Shown: positions 10,404 to 19,621 of the stretch, in pieces
Layout: every line of letters starts with the position of its first letter
Numbering within the stretch: position 1 is the stretch's first letter
Origin: Duganella lactea
GTDB lineage: Bacteria > Pseudomonadota > Gammaproteobacteria > Burkholderiales > Burkholderiaceae_D
Length of the DNA stretch: 64,000 nt
NCBI RefSeq assembly: GCF_009857505.1
Contig: NZ_WWCP01000014.1
Coordinates: forward strand, 1-64,000
Direction: 5' to 3'
Translations under genes and position numbers: made by a program
Notes under the pieces: model-generated
What the model was told of the DNA's origin: nothing
Database searches by the model: none
What the model saw: only the letters and a program-made list of their open reading frames with translations

Positions 10404-11071
10404 AACTTCTCGTAGTTTTGCAGGTAGCGCCATTCGCCTGATGGCAGGCTGGCCATGGAGATGCGGCCGACGCGGATGCGCTTCATGGAGACGACCTTCA
10501 GGCCGACTTCCTTGCACAGCTTTTCGATGGAGCCGAGCTTGAGGCCTTTGACGGCCCAGCGCAGACGCGTTTCGTTTTGCCAGCTTACCTTGCCGTTGAT
10601 CTGGTTCAGTTGCTGCAAGCCGCCTTCCATGATCGTGCCGGAGACTTCAACGATGATCTCCTGCTCCAGCGATTCTTCCGACAGCTTGCGGTTGACGCGG
10701 AAGTCTTGGGTGAACACGACCAGGCCACTGGCCTTGACGTCCAGCGGCACCATCTCCTGCTGGCCGGTGACGTGGCGCTTGAGGAAGCGCTGTCCCGGCG
10801 CGGAGCGCGTCAGCGTGTCGGCCTTCAGCAGATGCAAGGGCTGCGCCGCGCCGGCGGGCTTGTGCAGCAGGATGGTGACGGGCGTGATCTCCAGCAGCGT
10901 GGCGTCGTCCGCCAGCGTGACCTGCTGTTCCGGCGCGACGCGCGCGCCCGCCTCTTCCACCACTACGCCATCGACGCTGACAAAGCCGCCTTCGATATAC
11001 AGTTCGGCTTCGCGGCGCGAGCATTGGCGCTCGTCGGCGACTCGCTTGGAGAGACGTATCGTGTTATCCAA
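10400..11071 (-). CDS. RsuA/RluF-type pseudouridine synthase
   Basis: RNA-modifying enzyme that isomerises uridine in rRNA or tRNA. The first 60 residues are an S4 RNA-binding domain (LSKRVADERQCSRREAELYI). The catalytic Asp lies in VPLDVKASGLVVFTQD, a variant of the usual RLD..TSGLLL motif, preceded by LLHKPAG. I chose the TTG at 11071, with GGAG seven bases upstream, over the ATG at 11098; this gives 223 residues and an eight-base overlap with the aldolase gene. Substrate site not assigned; RluF is the nearest guess. Confidence 0.8.
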   Translation of the reverse strand: MDNTIRLSKRVADERQCSRREAELYIEGGFVSVDGVVVEEAGARVAPEQQVTLADDATLLEITPVTILLHKPAGAAQPLHLLKADTLTRSAPGQRFLKRHVTGQQEMVPLDVKASGLVVFTQDFRVNRKLSEESLEQEIIVEVSGTIMEGGLQQLNQINGKVSWQNETRLRWAVKGLKLGSIEKLCKEVGLKVVSMKRIRVGRISMASLPSGEWRYLQNYEKF

Positions 11072-12074
11072 AGAAATCTCCAAATACAGTAATGGCACGG
11101 TCGATATCGTCGCGTGACGCGTCCATGTGGGTAACGATGCGCGTGCGTGGACCCAGCGACATGCGGATGCGGGTCAGTTCCAGCACATCGCCCAGGCCTT
11201 TCAGCACGAACTGCGGAATATCGACGTAAAAGATGTTGGTCTGCGGCGTACTGACCTTGAGGTTTTTCATCTTCGCCAGTTCGGCGGCGAAGTAGGCGGC
11301 GTTGTCGTGGTCTTCGGCCAGGCGCGGGATGTTGTGTTCCAGCGCGTACAAGCCCCCTGCCGCGATCACGCCGGCTTGACGCATGCCGCCACCCAGCATC
11401 TTGCGCCAGCGTTTGGCTTCCTTGATCAGCGGACGGCTGCCCAGCAGGACCGAGCCGACCGGCGCGCCAAGGCCCTTGGACAGGCAGACGGACACGGAGT
11501 CGAAGCCCGTCACCACTTCACGCGGCGTGATGCCCAGCTTGACGGCGGCGTTGCAGATGCGCGCGCCGTCGAGATGCGTGGACAGGCCTTTGTCGTGCGC
11601 CAGTGTCGTCGCCTGTTGCACGTACGCCATCGGCAGCACGCGGCCGTTGATGGTGTTTTCCAGCGCCAGCAACTTGGTGCGGGCGAAGTGAAAGTCGTCC
11701 GGCTTGATGCAGGACTCGATATCGGCCAGCGCGATGCTGCCGTCGGGCTGATTGATGATGGGCTGCGGCTGGATGCTACCCAGCACCGCCGCGCCGCCGC
11801 CTTCGTAACGGTAGGTGTGCGCTTCCTGGCCGACCAGGTATTCATCACCACGGCCGCAATGTGCCAGCAGCGCCAGTAAATTGGTCTGCGTGCCGGATGG
11901 CGCGAACAACGCGTCTTCAAAGCCGAACAAATCGGCGGCGTATTCCTGCAGGCGGTTGACGGTCGGGTCGTCGCCGTAGACGTCATCGCCGACTTCGGCG
12001 GCGTTCATCGCCGCGCGCATGGCGGCGCCGGGGCGCGTGACGGTATCACTGCGCAGATCGAGCCAGTTGTCCAT
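11064..12074 (-). CDS. ltaE: low-specificity L-threonine aldolase
   Basis: PLP enzyme splitting L-threonine and L-allo-threonine into glycine and acetaldehyde. 336 residues, the usual length. Seen: the N-terminal LRSDTVTRPGAAMRAAM, VGDDVYGDDPTVNRLQE, the STHLDGARICNAA segment with the cofactor Asp, and the PLP lysine in SVCLSKGLGAPVGS. Its ATG shares one base with the stop of the upstream methyltransferase (TAATG). It thus lies at the end of the isc transcription unit, although it has no known role in Fe-S assembly. Confidence 0.92.
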   Translation of the reverse strand: MDNWLDLRSDTVTRPGAAMRAAMNAAEVGDDVYGDDPTVNRLQEYAADLFGFEDALFAPSGTQTNLLALLAHCGRGDEYLVGQEAHTYRYEGGGAAVLGSIQPQPIINQPDGSIALADIESCIKPDDFHFARTKLLALENTINGRVLPMAYVQQATTLAHDKGLSTHLDGARICNAAVKLGITPREVVTGFDSVSVCLSKGLGAPVGSVLLGSRPLIKEAKRWRKMLGGGMRQAGVIAAGGLYALEHNIPRLAEDHDNAAYFAAELAKMKNLKVSTPQTNIFYVDIPQFVLKGLGDVLELTRIRMSLGPRTRIVTHMDASRDDIDRAITVFGDFFG

Positions 12075-12964
12075 TACGCCGCCTCTTCCGCGGTGAAGAA
12101 ACGGGCATTCATTTCTTGCAGACCGACGGTGTCCAGCACTTCTTTCAAGCGCTCGGCCGGACGCTTGCGCGGCAGGTTCTTGTAGGTGGCGATGATCAGT
12201 TCATTCTTCATCGAGTGTTCCCAGCCCACCAGCTCCGTGACGGTGACGCCGTAGCCATGCGCTTCCAGTTGCAGGCAACGCAGCACGTTGGTGATCTGGC
12301 TGCCGAATTCGCGGGTATGGATCGGATGACGCCACATTTCGCTCAGCGGGGACTTACCCAGCGACTGGCCTTTGTTCTTCTTCAGCACCGAGGCCACTTC
12401 GGCCTGACAGCACGGCACCAGCACGATGTGCCTGGCCTTCTTCTTCAGCGCGAACTGGATGGCGTCATCGGTCGCCGTGTTGCAGGCGTGGAGCGCGGTG
12501 ACGACATCGATCTGCGCCGGCAGCAGCTTCGACTCGGTGGACTCGGCCACCGACAACGGCAGGAAGGACATGCCGGGGAAGTTGAACTGCGTGGCCAGCT
12601 CCTGCGAGCGCGCCACCAGCTCTTCGCGCGTCTCGATGCCGTAGATGTGCGAGTCGTTCTGCAGCGCCTTGAAGAACAGATCGTAGATGATGAAGCCGAG
12701 GTAGGACTTGCCGGCGCCGTGATCAACCAGCGAGACGTTGTCCTTCTCAGTCAATACTTCCTTCAGCAGTGGCTCGATGAACTGGTACAGGTGGTAGACC
12801 TGTTTCAGCTTGCGGCGGCTGTCCTGGTTCATTTTGCCATCGCGCGTGAGGATGTGCAGCTCCTGCAGCAAGGCCACGGTCTGGCCTTCGCGGATTTCCG
12901 GCATGTTGTCGGCGCTGGTGACGGTGGCGCCAATCTTCGGTACGGGTTTCTTAGGCTGCTTCAT
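12074..12964 (-). CDS. SAM-dependent methyltransferase (Methyltransf_32-like)
   Basis: A 296-residue class I methyltransferase. The SAM-binding loop is [17 protein letters not shown] (about residue 77), followed by an acidic strand end (YGIETREEL) and, further on, [17 protein letters not shown] and a VPCCQAE segment, the typical pattern of this family. The frame runs further upstream, but those codons lie in iscX, so the ATG at 12964 is used (14-base overlap with iscX). The substrate is unknown. Its place right behind iscX is shared by several betaproteobacteria, as far as I recall. Confidence 0.8.
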   Translation of the reverse strand: MKQPKKPVPKIGATVTSADNMPEIREGQTVALLQELHILTRDGKMNQDSRRKLKQVYHLYQFIEPLLKEVLTEKDNVSLVDHGAGKSYLGFIIYDLFFKALQNDSHIYGIETREELVARSQELATQFNFPGMSFLPLSVAESTESKLLPAQIDVVTALHACNTATDDAIQFALKKKARHIVLVPCCQAEVASVLKKNKGQSLGKSPLSEMWRHPIHTREFGSQITNVLRCLQLEAHGYGVTVTELVGWEHSMKNELIIATYKNLPRKRPAERLKEVLDTVGLQEMNARFFTAEEAA

Positions 12965-13145
12965 CGATCCACGCCTGTTGAACTGCTTCGAGAACTTTTT
13001 CACCACCGCGCGACGTGTCATCGTCGAACTCTTCGAGCTCGATGATTTTGTTGTGCAGATCGGTGAAGCGGATGGTGGCCGGATCGAGATCCGGATACTT
13101 GTCGTACAGCGCTTCCGCAATCGCGGTGATGTCAGTCCACTTCAT
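12951..13145 (-). CDS. iscX: Fe-S assembly protein IscX
   Basis: A 64-residue acidic protein that binds IscS and iron and tunes the rate of cluster assembly. The family pattern is complete: [22 protein letters not shown], then [10 protein letters not shown] and LEEFDDD, then [15 protein letters not shown] at 13145, one base after the fdx stop. It overlaps the methyltransferase by 14 bases. Confidence 0.95.
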   Translation of the reverse strand: MKWTDITAIAEALYDKYPDLDPATIRFTDLHNKIIELEEFDDDTSRGGEKVLEAVQQAWIDEAA

Positions 13146-13146
13146 A

Positions 13147-13488
13147 TCAGTGCCCGCCTTCGCTTGCGTGATTGATGGTGTACTTCGGAATTTCAACGAC
13201 CAGGTCTTCGTCGGCGACCACGGCCTGGCACGACAGGCGCGACACCGCTTCCAGGCCCCAGGCTTTGTCCAGCAGGTCTTCTTCGGTTTCGCTGGCTTCG
13301 CTGAGTGAATTGAAGCCTTCGCGCACCAGCACGTGGCAGGTGGTGCAGGCGCAGGATTTTTCGCACGCGTGCTCGATATGGATGTCATTCTCCAGCATGA
13401 CGTCGCACAGCGTTTTGCCGGCTTCGGCTTCAACGACGGCGCCATCCGGGCACAGTTTTGCGTGGGGCAGGAATACGATTTGTGGCAT
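13147..13488 (-). CDS. fdx: ISC-type 2Fe-2S ferredoxin
   Basis: Electron donor to the IscS/IscU assembly complex. 113 residues. The cluster cysteines fit the Cx5CxxC...C pattern: C42, C48, C51 and C87, with an extra C46. The [17 protein letters not shown] stretch is typical of Fdx of the isc operon. It sits between hscA and iscX as expected, 21 bases downstream of hscA. Confidence 0.96.
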   Translation of the reverse strand: MPQIVFLPHAKLCPDGAVVEAEAGKTLCDVMLENDIHIEHACEKSCACTTCHVLVREGFNSLSEASETEEDLLDKAWGLEAVSRLSCQAVVADEDLVVEIPKYTINHASEGGH

Positions 13489-13509
13489 GGTTAAACTCTT
13501 TATATATTT

Positions 13510-15390
13510 TTAAACGACTTGGTCGAGCGACTTGCCGGCCAGCGCGCTGCGCACACTGCGGTCCATGCGGCGCGACGCAAATTCCTCGGTGCCGTGGGCC
13601 AGCGCTTCAACCGCCGCCTTCACGGCCTGGTGATCCACCGCGCCGGTCTGCGACTGCGCGACGATCTCGCGCGTTTTCGCCATCAGCGCATCGACCGCCA
13701 CGCGTTCTTCGTCCGACAGCAGCGCCGCGTCTTCATCCAGCGCCGCTTGCGTTGCCAGCAGAATGCGTTCCGCCTCCACCTGCTCTTCACGCAACGCGCG
13801 CGCCTTCATGTCGACATCGGCAGAGGCGTGCGAATCCATCAGCATGCGTGCCACATCATCATCACCCAAGCCATACGACGGCTTGACGCTGATCGACGCC
13901 TCGACACCCGAACGCAGCTCGCGCGCCGACACCGACAGCAAGCCATCCGCATCCACCTGATATGTGATGCGGATACGCGCCGCCCCAGCCGCCATCGGCG
14001 GAATGCCGCGCAGCTCGAAGCGCGCCAGCGAACGGCAATCGGCCACCAGCTCGCGCTCGCCTTGCAGCACATGCACCGCGAGCGCGGTCTGACCATCCTT
14101 GAAGGTGGTGAACTCCTGCGCGCGGGCGCAAGGAATGGTCGAGTTGCGGGGAATGATCTTCTCCACCAGACCGCCCATGGTCTCGATGCCCAGCGACAGC
14201 GGAATCACATCCAGCAGCAGCCAGTCATCGCCCGGCGCGCGGTTACCGGCCAGCAGATTGGCCTGCACGGCGGCGCCCAGCGCCACCACCTTGTCCGGAT
14301 CGATATTCGCGTGCGGCGTGGTGTGGAAATACTCACTCACCGCGCGGTGCACATGCGGCATGCGGGTGGCGCCGCCGACCATGACCACGCCATCGACATC
14401 GTCCGCGTCAACATTGGCGTCGCGCAGCGCTTTCTTGATGGCCTTCATGGTCTTGTCGATCAGGTGCCGGGTGATCTCCTGGAACTTCTCGGCGGTGATG
14501 GTCATGTGCACCTGCTCGCCCGACTTCAGCGTGGCGTCGACGATGACTTCCGCTTTGGTCGACAGCAGTTCCTTGGCCTCGCGCGCCTTCACCATCAGCA
14601 CGGCGGTGTCTTCATCCGACAGCGGCGCCAGTTTTTCTTCCTGATGGATGTAGCAGAACAGCCGGTGATCGAAGTCATCGCCGCCCAGCGCCGAATCGCC
14701 GCCGGTGGCCAGCACTTCAAACACGCCCTTGCTCAACTTCAGAATCGAGATATCGAAGGTGCCGCCACCCAGATCGTAGACCGCGTAGATGCCTTCGGAA
14801 GCGTTATCCAGGCCATAGGCGATGGCGGCGGCCGTCGGCTCGCTCAGCAGGCGCAGGACGTTCAGGCCGGCCAGTTGGGCCGCGTCCTTGGTGGCCTGGC
14901 GCTGCGCGTCATCGAAGTACGCCGGCACGGTGATCACCGCGCCAACCAGGTCATCGCCCAGCGAATCCTCGGCGCGCTGGCGCAGCGTGGCCAGAATCTG
15001 CGCCGAGACTTCCACCGGGCTCTTGACGCCGGCGACCGTCTTCAGCTGCACCATGCCGGGCGTATCCTGAAAATCGTAAGGCAGGTTCTCGGCATAAGCG
15101 ATATCCGCCAGGCCACGGCCCATGAAGCGCTTGACCGACACGATGGTGTTCTTCGGATCGGTGGTCTGCGCGGCCTGCGCCTTGTAGCCGATGTTGGCGT
15201 GACCGTTCGGCAGATAGCGCACCACGGAAGGCAGCAGCGTGCGGCCGTCTTCATCGCTCAGCACTTCTGGAATGCTGTTGCGCACAGTCGCCACCAGCGA
15301 ATTGGTGGTGCCCAAATCGATCCCCACCGCCAGCCGGTGCTGGTGCGGTGCGGTGGACATGCCTGGTTCGGAAATTTGCAGAAGTGCCAT
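13510..15390 (-). CDS. hscA: Fe-S protein assembly chaperone HscA
   Basis: Specialised Hsp70 that, with HscB, helps move clusters from IscU to target proteins by binding its LPPVK loop. 626 residues: ATPase domain with [46 protein letters not shown] and [10 protein letters not shown], then a substrate-binding domain and a short helical lid. The ATG at 15390 follows an AGG. hscB lies 60 bases upstream and fdx 21 bases downstream. Confidence 0.97.
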   Translation of the reverse strand: MALLQISEPGMSTAPHQHRLAVGIDLGTTNSLVATVRNSIPEVLSDEDGRTLLPSVVRYLPNGHANIGYKAQAAQTTDPKNTIVSVKRFMGRGLADIAYAENLPYDFQDTPGMVQLKTVAGVKSPVEVSAQILATLRQRAEDSLGDDLVGAVITVPAYFDDAQRQATKDAAQLAGLNVLRLLSEPTAAAIAYGLDNASEGIYAVYDLGGGTFDISILKLSKGVFEVLATGGDSALGGDDFDHRLFCYIHQEEKLAPLSDEDTAVLMVKAREAKELLSTKAEVIVDATLKSGEQVHMTITAEKFQEITRHLIDKTMKAIKKALRDANVDADDVDGVVMVGGATRMPHVHRAVSEYFHTTPHANIDPDKVVALGAAVQANLLAGNRAPGDDWLLLDVIPLSLGIETMGGLVEKIIPRNSTIPCARAQEFTTFKDGQTALAVHVLQGERELVADCRSLARFELRGIPPMAAGAARIRITYQVDADGLLSVSARELRSGVEASISVKPSYGLGDDDVARMLMDSHASADVDMKARALREEQVEAERILLATQAALDEDAALLSDEERVAVDALMAKTREIVAQSQTGAVDHQAVKAAVEALAHGTEEFASRRMDRSVRSALAGKSLDQVV

Positions 15391-15450
15391 GGGTGAGACC
15401 TGTATTCTTATGTGGTCAGCTGAGGCGGCGCCGGGCAGCGGCGCCGGGCA

Positions 15451-15966
15451 TCAAGCTTCGATTGCTTCAAAGGCGAAGCGGACTTCTTCGCCGAATTTTT
15501 CGAGGAACATCAGCGCGCGCACGCCTTGGGCGGCGGCGGCGTAGTCGCCGGCGTTGATCTGCTGTTCGATCCGCGCCAGTTGCTCCTTGCGGGCGGTGCG
15601 CAGTTGCTGGTCGAGCGATTCGAGCGCGTCGCTGTCCTTGCCGGCGCGGGCCTCGCCCAGTTCTTCGCGCCACTCCATCTGCTGCATCAGGAAAGCCATC
15701 GGCATCGCCGTATTCGACTCGGTCTGCAGATCGACGCCGTGCAGCTCGCACATGTACTGCGCGCGCTTCTGCGGATTCTTCAGGGTCTGGTAGGCCTCGT
15801 TGGCGCGGGTGGCCCACTGCATGGCGACGCGCTTCTCGGCGTCGGTGGCGTTGACGAACTTGTCGGGGTGGACGCGGCTTTGCACGTCGCGGTAGGCGCT
15901 GTCGAGCGCCCCGGCGTCTACGGCAAACCGCGGCGGCAGATTGAATAGCTCAAAGTGATTCTGCAT
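15451..15966 (-). CDS. hscB: co-chaperone HscB
   Basis: J-domain protein that brings IscU to HscA and stimulates its ATPase. 171 residues. The J domain occupies about residues 1-70, with the HPD motif at 33-35 (SRVHPDKF); the C-terminal half is a three-helix domain (MQQMEWREELGEAR). Five bases separate it from iscA. Confidence 0.96.
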   Translation of the reverse strand: MQNHFELFNLPPRFAVDAGALDSAYRDVQSRVHPDKFVNATDAEKRVAMQWATRANEAYQTLKNPQKRAQYMCELHGVDLQTESNTAMPMAFLMQQMEWREELGEARAGKDSDALESLDQQLRTARKEQLARIEQQINAGDYAAAAQGVRALMFLEKFGEEVRFAFEAIEA

Positions 15967-15971
15967 ACGGC

Positions 15972-16295
15972 TCAGACGCGGAAGCTTTCACCGCAACCGC
16001 AAGCGTCTTTCTCATTCGGGTTGTTGAACTTGAAGCCTTCGTTCAGGCCTTCGCGCGCGAAGTCCAGCTCCGTGCCGTCGATGTACGGCAGGCTTTTCGG
16101 ATCGACGAATACTTTGACGCCGTGCGATTCGAACACGCTGTCCTCGTCGGTCACTTCGTCCACGTATTCCAGCTTGTAGGCCATGCCCGAGCAGCCGGTG
16201 GTGCGCACGCCAAAACGCAAACCGAGGCCCTTGCCGCGGCGCTCGATGTAGCGGTTGATGTGTTTCGCTGCTTTTTCGGTCAGGGTGATTGCCAT
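15972..16295 (-). CDS. iscA: A-type Fe-S carrier IscA
   Basis: Carries Fe-S clusters, mostly 4Fe-4S, to target enzymes. 107 residues with the three conserved cysteines, one in TTGCSGMAY and two in the C-terminal ACGCGESF. Lies 45 bases after iscU and five before hscB in the usual isc order. Confidence 0.97.
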   Translation of the reverse strand: MAITLTEKAAKHINRYIERRGKGLGLRFGVRTTGCSGMAYKLEYVDEVTDEDSVFESHGVKVFVDPKSLPYIDGTELDFAREGLNEGFKFNNPNEKDACGCGESFRV

Positions 16296-16340
16296 TTGAT
16301 TCTCCCGCGCCCCAGGGTCACTGGGGCGACGTGTCGTAAT

Positions 16341-16733
16341 TTACGCTGCTACGGTGGCGTGCTTGTTCTGGTAGTCCAGCACCGCGGCCTTGATGGCGTC
16401 TTCCGCCAGGATCGAGCAGTGGATTTTCACTGGCGGCAGCGCCAGTTCTTCGGCGATCTGGGTGTTCTTGATGGCCAGCGCCTGATCCAGCGTCTTGCCC
16501 TTGACCCACTCGGTCACCAGCGAGCTCGATGCGATGGCCGAACCGCAGCCATAGGTTTTGAACTTGGCGTCTTCGATCACGCCATCGGCGCCCACTTTGA
16601 TCTGCAGCTTCATGACGTCGCCGCAGGCGGGCGCGCCAACCATGCCGGTGCCGACGCTGTCGTCGCCCTTTTCAAAGGCGCCGACGTTGCGTGGATTTTC
16701 GTAGTGGTCCAGTACTTGTTCCGAGTAAGCCAT
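16341..16733 (-). CDS. iscU: Fe-S cluster scaffold IscU
   Basis: Scaffold on which clusters are built from IscS sulfur. 130 residues with the three ligand cysteines at C37 (GAPACGDVM), C63 (TYGCGSAIASSS) and C106 (KIHCSILAEDAI) and the HscA recognition motif LPPVK at 99-103. Also the conserved Asp next to C37. It follows iscS by 24 bases. Confidence 0.98.
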   Translation of the reverse strand: MAYSEQVLDHYENPRNVGAFEKGDDSVGTGMVGAPACGDVMKLQIKVGADGVIEDAKFKTYGCGSAIASSSLVTEWVKGKTLDQALAIKNTQIAEELALPPVKIHCSILAEDAIKAAVLDYQNKHATVAA

Positions 16734-16757
16734 TTTGATGCTCCTGTATCTGTGAAA

Positions 16758-18014
16758 TTAGTGGGCTGCCCATTGGATCGAGCTGATGTCGATGCCATCC
16801 TTGAACATATCCCACAGCGGCGACAGTTCACGCAGTTTGTGTACCTTGGACTTCATCAGCTCGACCGCGAAGTCGATATCGGCTTCGGTGGTGAAACGGC
16901 CGATGGTGAAACGGATCGAGCTGTGCGCCAGTTCGTCGCTACGACCAAGCGCGCGCAAGACATAAGATGGTTCCAGCGAGGCCGAAGTGCAAGCGGAGCC
17001 CGACGACACGGCCAGGTCTTTGACCGCCATGATCAGCGACTCGCCCTCAACGTAGTTGAAGCTGACATTCAGGTTGTGCGGCACACGGTGTTCCATGTCG
17101 CCGTTGATGTAGGTTTCTTCGATCTCTTGCAGGCCTTTGGCCAGACGGTCGCGCAGCGCCTTGATGCGGGCGATCTCGGTGTCCATTTCCACTTTCGCCA
17201 GGCGGAAGGCTTCGCCCATGCCGACGATCTGGTGGGTCGGCAACGTGCCCGAACGCAGGCCGCGCTCATGACCACCGCCGTGCATCTGCGCTTCGATTCG
17301 CACGCGCGGCTTGCGGCACACGTACAACGCGCCCACGCCTTTCGGGCCGTAGGTTTTGTGCGCGGTGAAGGTCATCAGGTCGACCTTGGTTTTTTGCAGA
17401 TCGATGACCACTTTGCCGGTCGCTTGCGCGGCGTCGCAGTGGAAGATGATGCCTTTCGAGCGGCACAGTTCACCGATTTCGTCGATCGGCTGAATCACGC
17501 CGATTTCGTTGTTCACCAGCATGACCGAAATCAGCATGGTGTCCGGACGGATGGCGGCGGTCAGTTGCTCGATGGTGATCAGGCCGTTGTCCTGCGGTTC
17601 CAGGTAGGTCGCCTCAAAGCCCTGGCGCTCCAACTCACGCACGGTGTCCAGCACGGCTTTGTGCTCGGTTTTCACGGTGATGATGTGCTTGCCCTTGGTT
17701 TTGTAGAACTGCGCCGCGCCCTTGATGGCCAGGTTGTTCGATTCGGTCGCGCCCGAGGTCCAGATGATTTCGCGCGGGTCGGCGTTGACCAGCGCGGCGA
17801 CATTGGCGCGCGCCTCTTCCACCGCTTTTTCGGCGGTCCAGCCGTACATGTGGCTGCGCGAGGCCGGATTGCCGAACTGCTCGCGCAGGTAAGGAATCAT
17901 CGCATCGGCGACGCGCGGATCGATCGGCGTGGTGGCCGAATAGTCCATGTAAATCGGGAAATGCGGCGCGGTCTGGAACTTCACGTCAGCGATGTTTTTT
18001 TCTGGGGCGTTCAT
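16758..18014 (-). CDS. iscS: cysteine desulfurase IscS
   Basis: PLP enzyme taking sulfur from cysteine for Fe-S clusters, thiolated tRNA and other uses. 418 residues, about 14 longer than E. coli IscS at the N-terminus. The PLP lysine is K220 in [14 protein letters not shown] and the sulfur-carrying cysteine is C342 in [27 protein letters not shown] and [10 protein letters not shown] bind the cofactor. It lies 19 bases after iscR in the same transcript. Confidence 0.97.
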   Translation of the reverse strand: MNAPEKNIADVKFQTAPHFPIYMDYSATTPIDPRVADAMIPYLREQFGNPASRSHMYGWTAEKAVEEARANVAALVNADPREIIWTSGATESNNLAIKGAAQFYKTKGKHIITVKTEHKAVLDTVRELERQGFEATYLEPQDNGLITIEQLTAAIRPDTMLISVMLVNNEIGVIQPIDEIGELCRSKGIIFHCDAAQATGKVVIDLQKTKVDLMTFTAHKTYGPKGVGALYVCRKPRVRIEAQMHGGGHERGLRSGTLPTHQIVGMGEAFRLAKVEMDTEIARIKALRDRLAKGLQEIEETYINGDMEHRVPHNLNVSFNYVEGESLIMAVKDLAVSSGSACTSASLEPSYVLRALGRSDELAHSSIRFTIGRFTTEADIDFAVELMKSKVHKLRELSPLWDMFKDGIDISSIQWAAH

Positions 18015-18033
18015 CTGGTTACTCCGTTAGGGC

Positions 18034-18513
18034 TTACAGCGCGGCGTGGTTGTCGGTGCGGTGCAACACAACCACGTTTTGCTCAGCGTTCTTCTGCTTT
18101 TGTTGATCGACCAGATCCTGCAGCGAAACGGAATCCAGATAATCAACCATTTTCTCATTCAGCGTGGCCCACAGTTCGTGGGTCATGCAGCGCACGCCGC
18201 TGGCGGCGTCGGCGCCATGGCAGTTCTCTTTGCCGCCGCACTGCGTCGCATCCAGCGGCTCGTCGACGGCGATGATGATGTCGGCCACGGTGACCTTGTC
18301 AGCGCGGCGCGCCAGACTGTAGCCGCCGCCCGGACCGCGGATCGATTCGACGATCTCGTGGCGGCGCAGCTTGCCGAACAGCTGCTCCAGGTAGGACAGC
18401 GAAATTGCCTGACGCTGGCTGATGCCCGACAGCGTGACTGGTCCCTTGCCCTGGCGCAGCGCCAAGTCAATCATCGCGGTCACAGCAAAACGGCCTTTGG
18501 TGGTCAGACGCAT
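18034..18513 (-). CDS. iscR: Fe-S responsive regulator IscR
   Basis: Rrf2-family DNA-binding protein which, with its 2Fe-2S cluster, represses the isc operon. 159 residues from the ATG at 18513 (GAGG five bases upstream); a GTG one codon earlier is possible. The winged helix is at the N-terminus (MRLTTKGRFAVTAMIDLAL ... SYLEQLFGKLRRHEIV). Cluster ligands are C92, C98, C109 and the following His in CMTHELW. C98 and C109 are ten residues apart, five more than in E. coli. A type 1 IscR site covers the promoter region upstream. Confidence 0.95.
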   Translation of the reverse strand: MRLTTKGRFAVTAMIDLALRQGKGPVTLSGISQRQAISLSYLEQLFGKLRRHEIVESIRGPGGGYSLARRADKVTVADIIIAVDEPLDATQCGGKENCHGADAASGVRCMTHELWATLNEKMVDYLDSVSLQDLVDQQKQKNAEQNVVVLHRTDNHAAL

Positions 18514-18534
18514 CACTACCTCGGTTGGGTTAAA

Positions 18535-18567
18535 ATATCGACCTCATATCGACCTCATATCGACCTC
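18535..18567. repeat. three perfect 11-bp tandem repeats upstream of iscR
   Basis: The unit ATATCGACCTC (GAGGTCGATAT on the coding strand) occurs three times without change and without spacing, at 18535, 18546 and 18557. The array lies between the IscR box and the iscR start, in the expected 5' untranslated leader. Each copy contains GAGGTCG, close to a ribosome binding sequence. Period 11 places each copy about one helical turn apart. Confidence 0.95.
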
Positions 18568-18589
18568 ATTAACTATTCACAAATCCTGA

Positions 18590-18614
18590 GTAGTTGATCG
18601 ATTTAGTCAAGTAT
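18590..18614 (-). promoter_or_regulatory. IscR type 1 binding site over the isc promoter
   Basis: Compared by eye with the published 25-base type 1 consensus (ATASYYGACT-RWWW-YAGTCRRSTAT), this minus-strand stretch matches at 22 positions. It reads ATACTTGACTAAAT and continues CGATCAACTAC. It includes TTGACT (18605-18610) as a likely -35 element. The -10 element is weaker; an AGGATT lies 17 bases downstream. Binding of holo-IscR here would give the usual autorepression. Confidence 0.8.
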
Positions 18615-18652
18615 ACCAAACTTTAACAAAGCTTGCTGGCCGCCCCTCGGTT

Positions 18653-19429
18653 TCAGCCCTTGAGCAGTTGCATCGGCCGGAACAGCTGGTGCATTTGTTG
18701 ATTGCCAATAAAACTCAGGTTGTACGGGTGCTCCGCCGCGATCTGCGGAAAATCCTTCATTACCGGCAATTTGCTCAGCAATTCAGCGATTTTCCCCCAC
18801 AACACCATCGTCGGCACCGTCTCGGCCTGCGCGGCCAGGCCGGCCATCACCGCCTCGAAGAATGGCAGCCAGGCCTTGGCGTCCTTGGCCGGGGCAACGT
18901 GGCTGCGGAACACCAGCGAGGCGTTCAGCAGCAGGAAGCCCTGCCCGGTCAGCTTGCGCTGCATGTCGGCCAGGGTCTGGATGTGGCTGCCGGCACCGCT
19001 GCGCGCCCGCGCCGAGACGGCCGCCATCGCCGCGCCGGCGGTGTTGTCCAGTTGCAGTTGACCATCGGCCACCAGCAGCATTTTCATGAAGTTGCGCAGC
19101 GAGGTCGCCTTGTTGACCGGCTTCGACAGGCCGCCGCCCTCTTCCGACGACCACAGGCTGCCAACCGCCCCATCCATGAAACAGACGCCGGTGGCGCTCT
19201 CTGCTCGCGGATACGGCCCTTCGCCCACCAGCACATAACGCACTTGGTCCAGCGGCAAGGCAAATGCCGCAAACAGCCGCTGTTCGGTGGGCAGATATAC
19301 ATCGTCCGCCAATTGCGCCAGGTAGGTGGCGTCGGCCGCGCTCATGGCGTTCAAACCGGCGGTCAGCAGCGGCTGCCAGGAGGCATCGGCGCGCGACAGC
19401 GCGTCAAGGATAGGGCTGGGAATCGTCAT
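18653..19429 (-). CDS. uracil-DNA glycosylase-like protein with altered active site
   Basis: A 258-residue protein of the uracil-DNA glycosylase fold. The order of motifs matches family 1: VRYVLVGEGPYPRAESATGVCF (start of the water-activating loop), GFLLLNASLVF, VLWGKIAELL and AEHPYNLS with H234. The catalytic motif GQDPYH of true Ung is GEGPYP here (residues 69-74), so the water-activating Asp is Gly and the following His is Pro. It may have lost glycosylase activity or act on another base. A broken piece of a second such gene lies at 26593-26691. Confidence 0.65.
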   Translation of the reverse strand: MTIPSPILDALSRADASWQPLLTAGLNAMSAADATYLAQLADDVYLPTEQRLFAAFALPLDQVRYVLVGEGPYPRAESATGVCFMDGAVGSLWSSEEGGGLSKPVNKATSLRNFMKMLLVADGQLQLDNTAGAAMAAVSARARSGAGSHIQTLADMQRKLTGQGFLLLNASLVFRSHVAPAKDAKAWLPFFEAVMAGLAAQAETVPTMVLWGKIAELLSKLPVMKDFPQIAAEHPYNLSFIGNQQMHQLFRPMQLLKG

Positions 19430-19522
19430 ACGAATGAGCTACCAAGAAAACCGGGATTGTAACGCAAGCGTCGGCCGGATTATCGAAGATGGCAGCCAGA
19501 CAACTGGATGCCAAGCAAATAA

Positions 19523-19541
19523 TTTAATGCGAATCATTATC
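19523..19541. promoter_or_regulatory. Fur box upstream of the siderophore operon
   Basis: TTTAATGCGAATCATTATC matches 15 of 19 positions of the E. coli Fur consensus GATAATGATAATCATTATC. It lies about 80 bases before the first synthetase gene, so iron-replete Fur should shut off the whole cassette. Confidence 0.85.
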
Positions 19542-19621
19542 ATTTTCATTGACATTTGGATTATTCGTGGCTATTGTGCCTACATAGCAATCCAGCAAGC
19601 TTTCTATTTCAATCTACGGCC

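Noticed and set aside
13519..15396. 625-codon open frame on the plus strand
   Set aside because: Lies fully opposite hscA; long antisense frames are common in high-GC genes and the product has no recognisable family.
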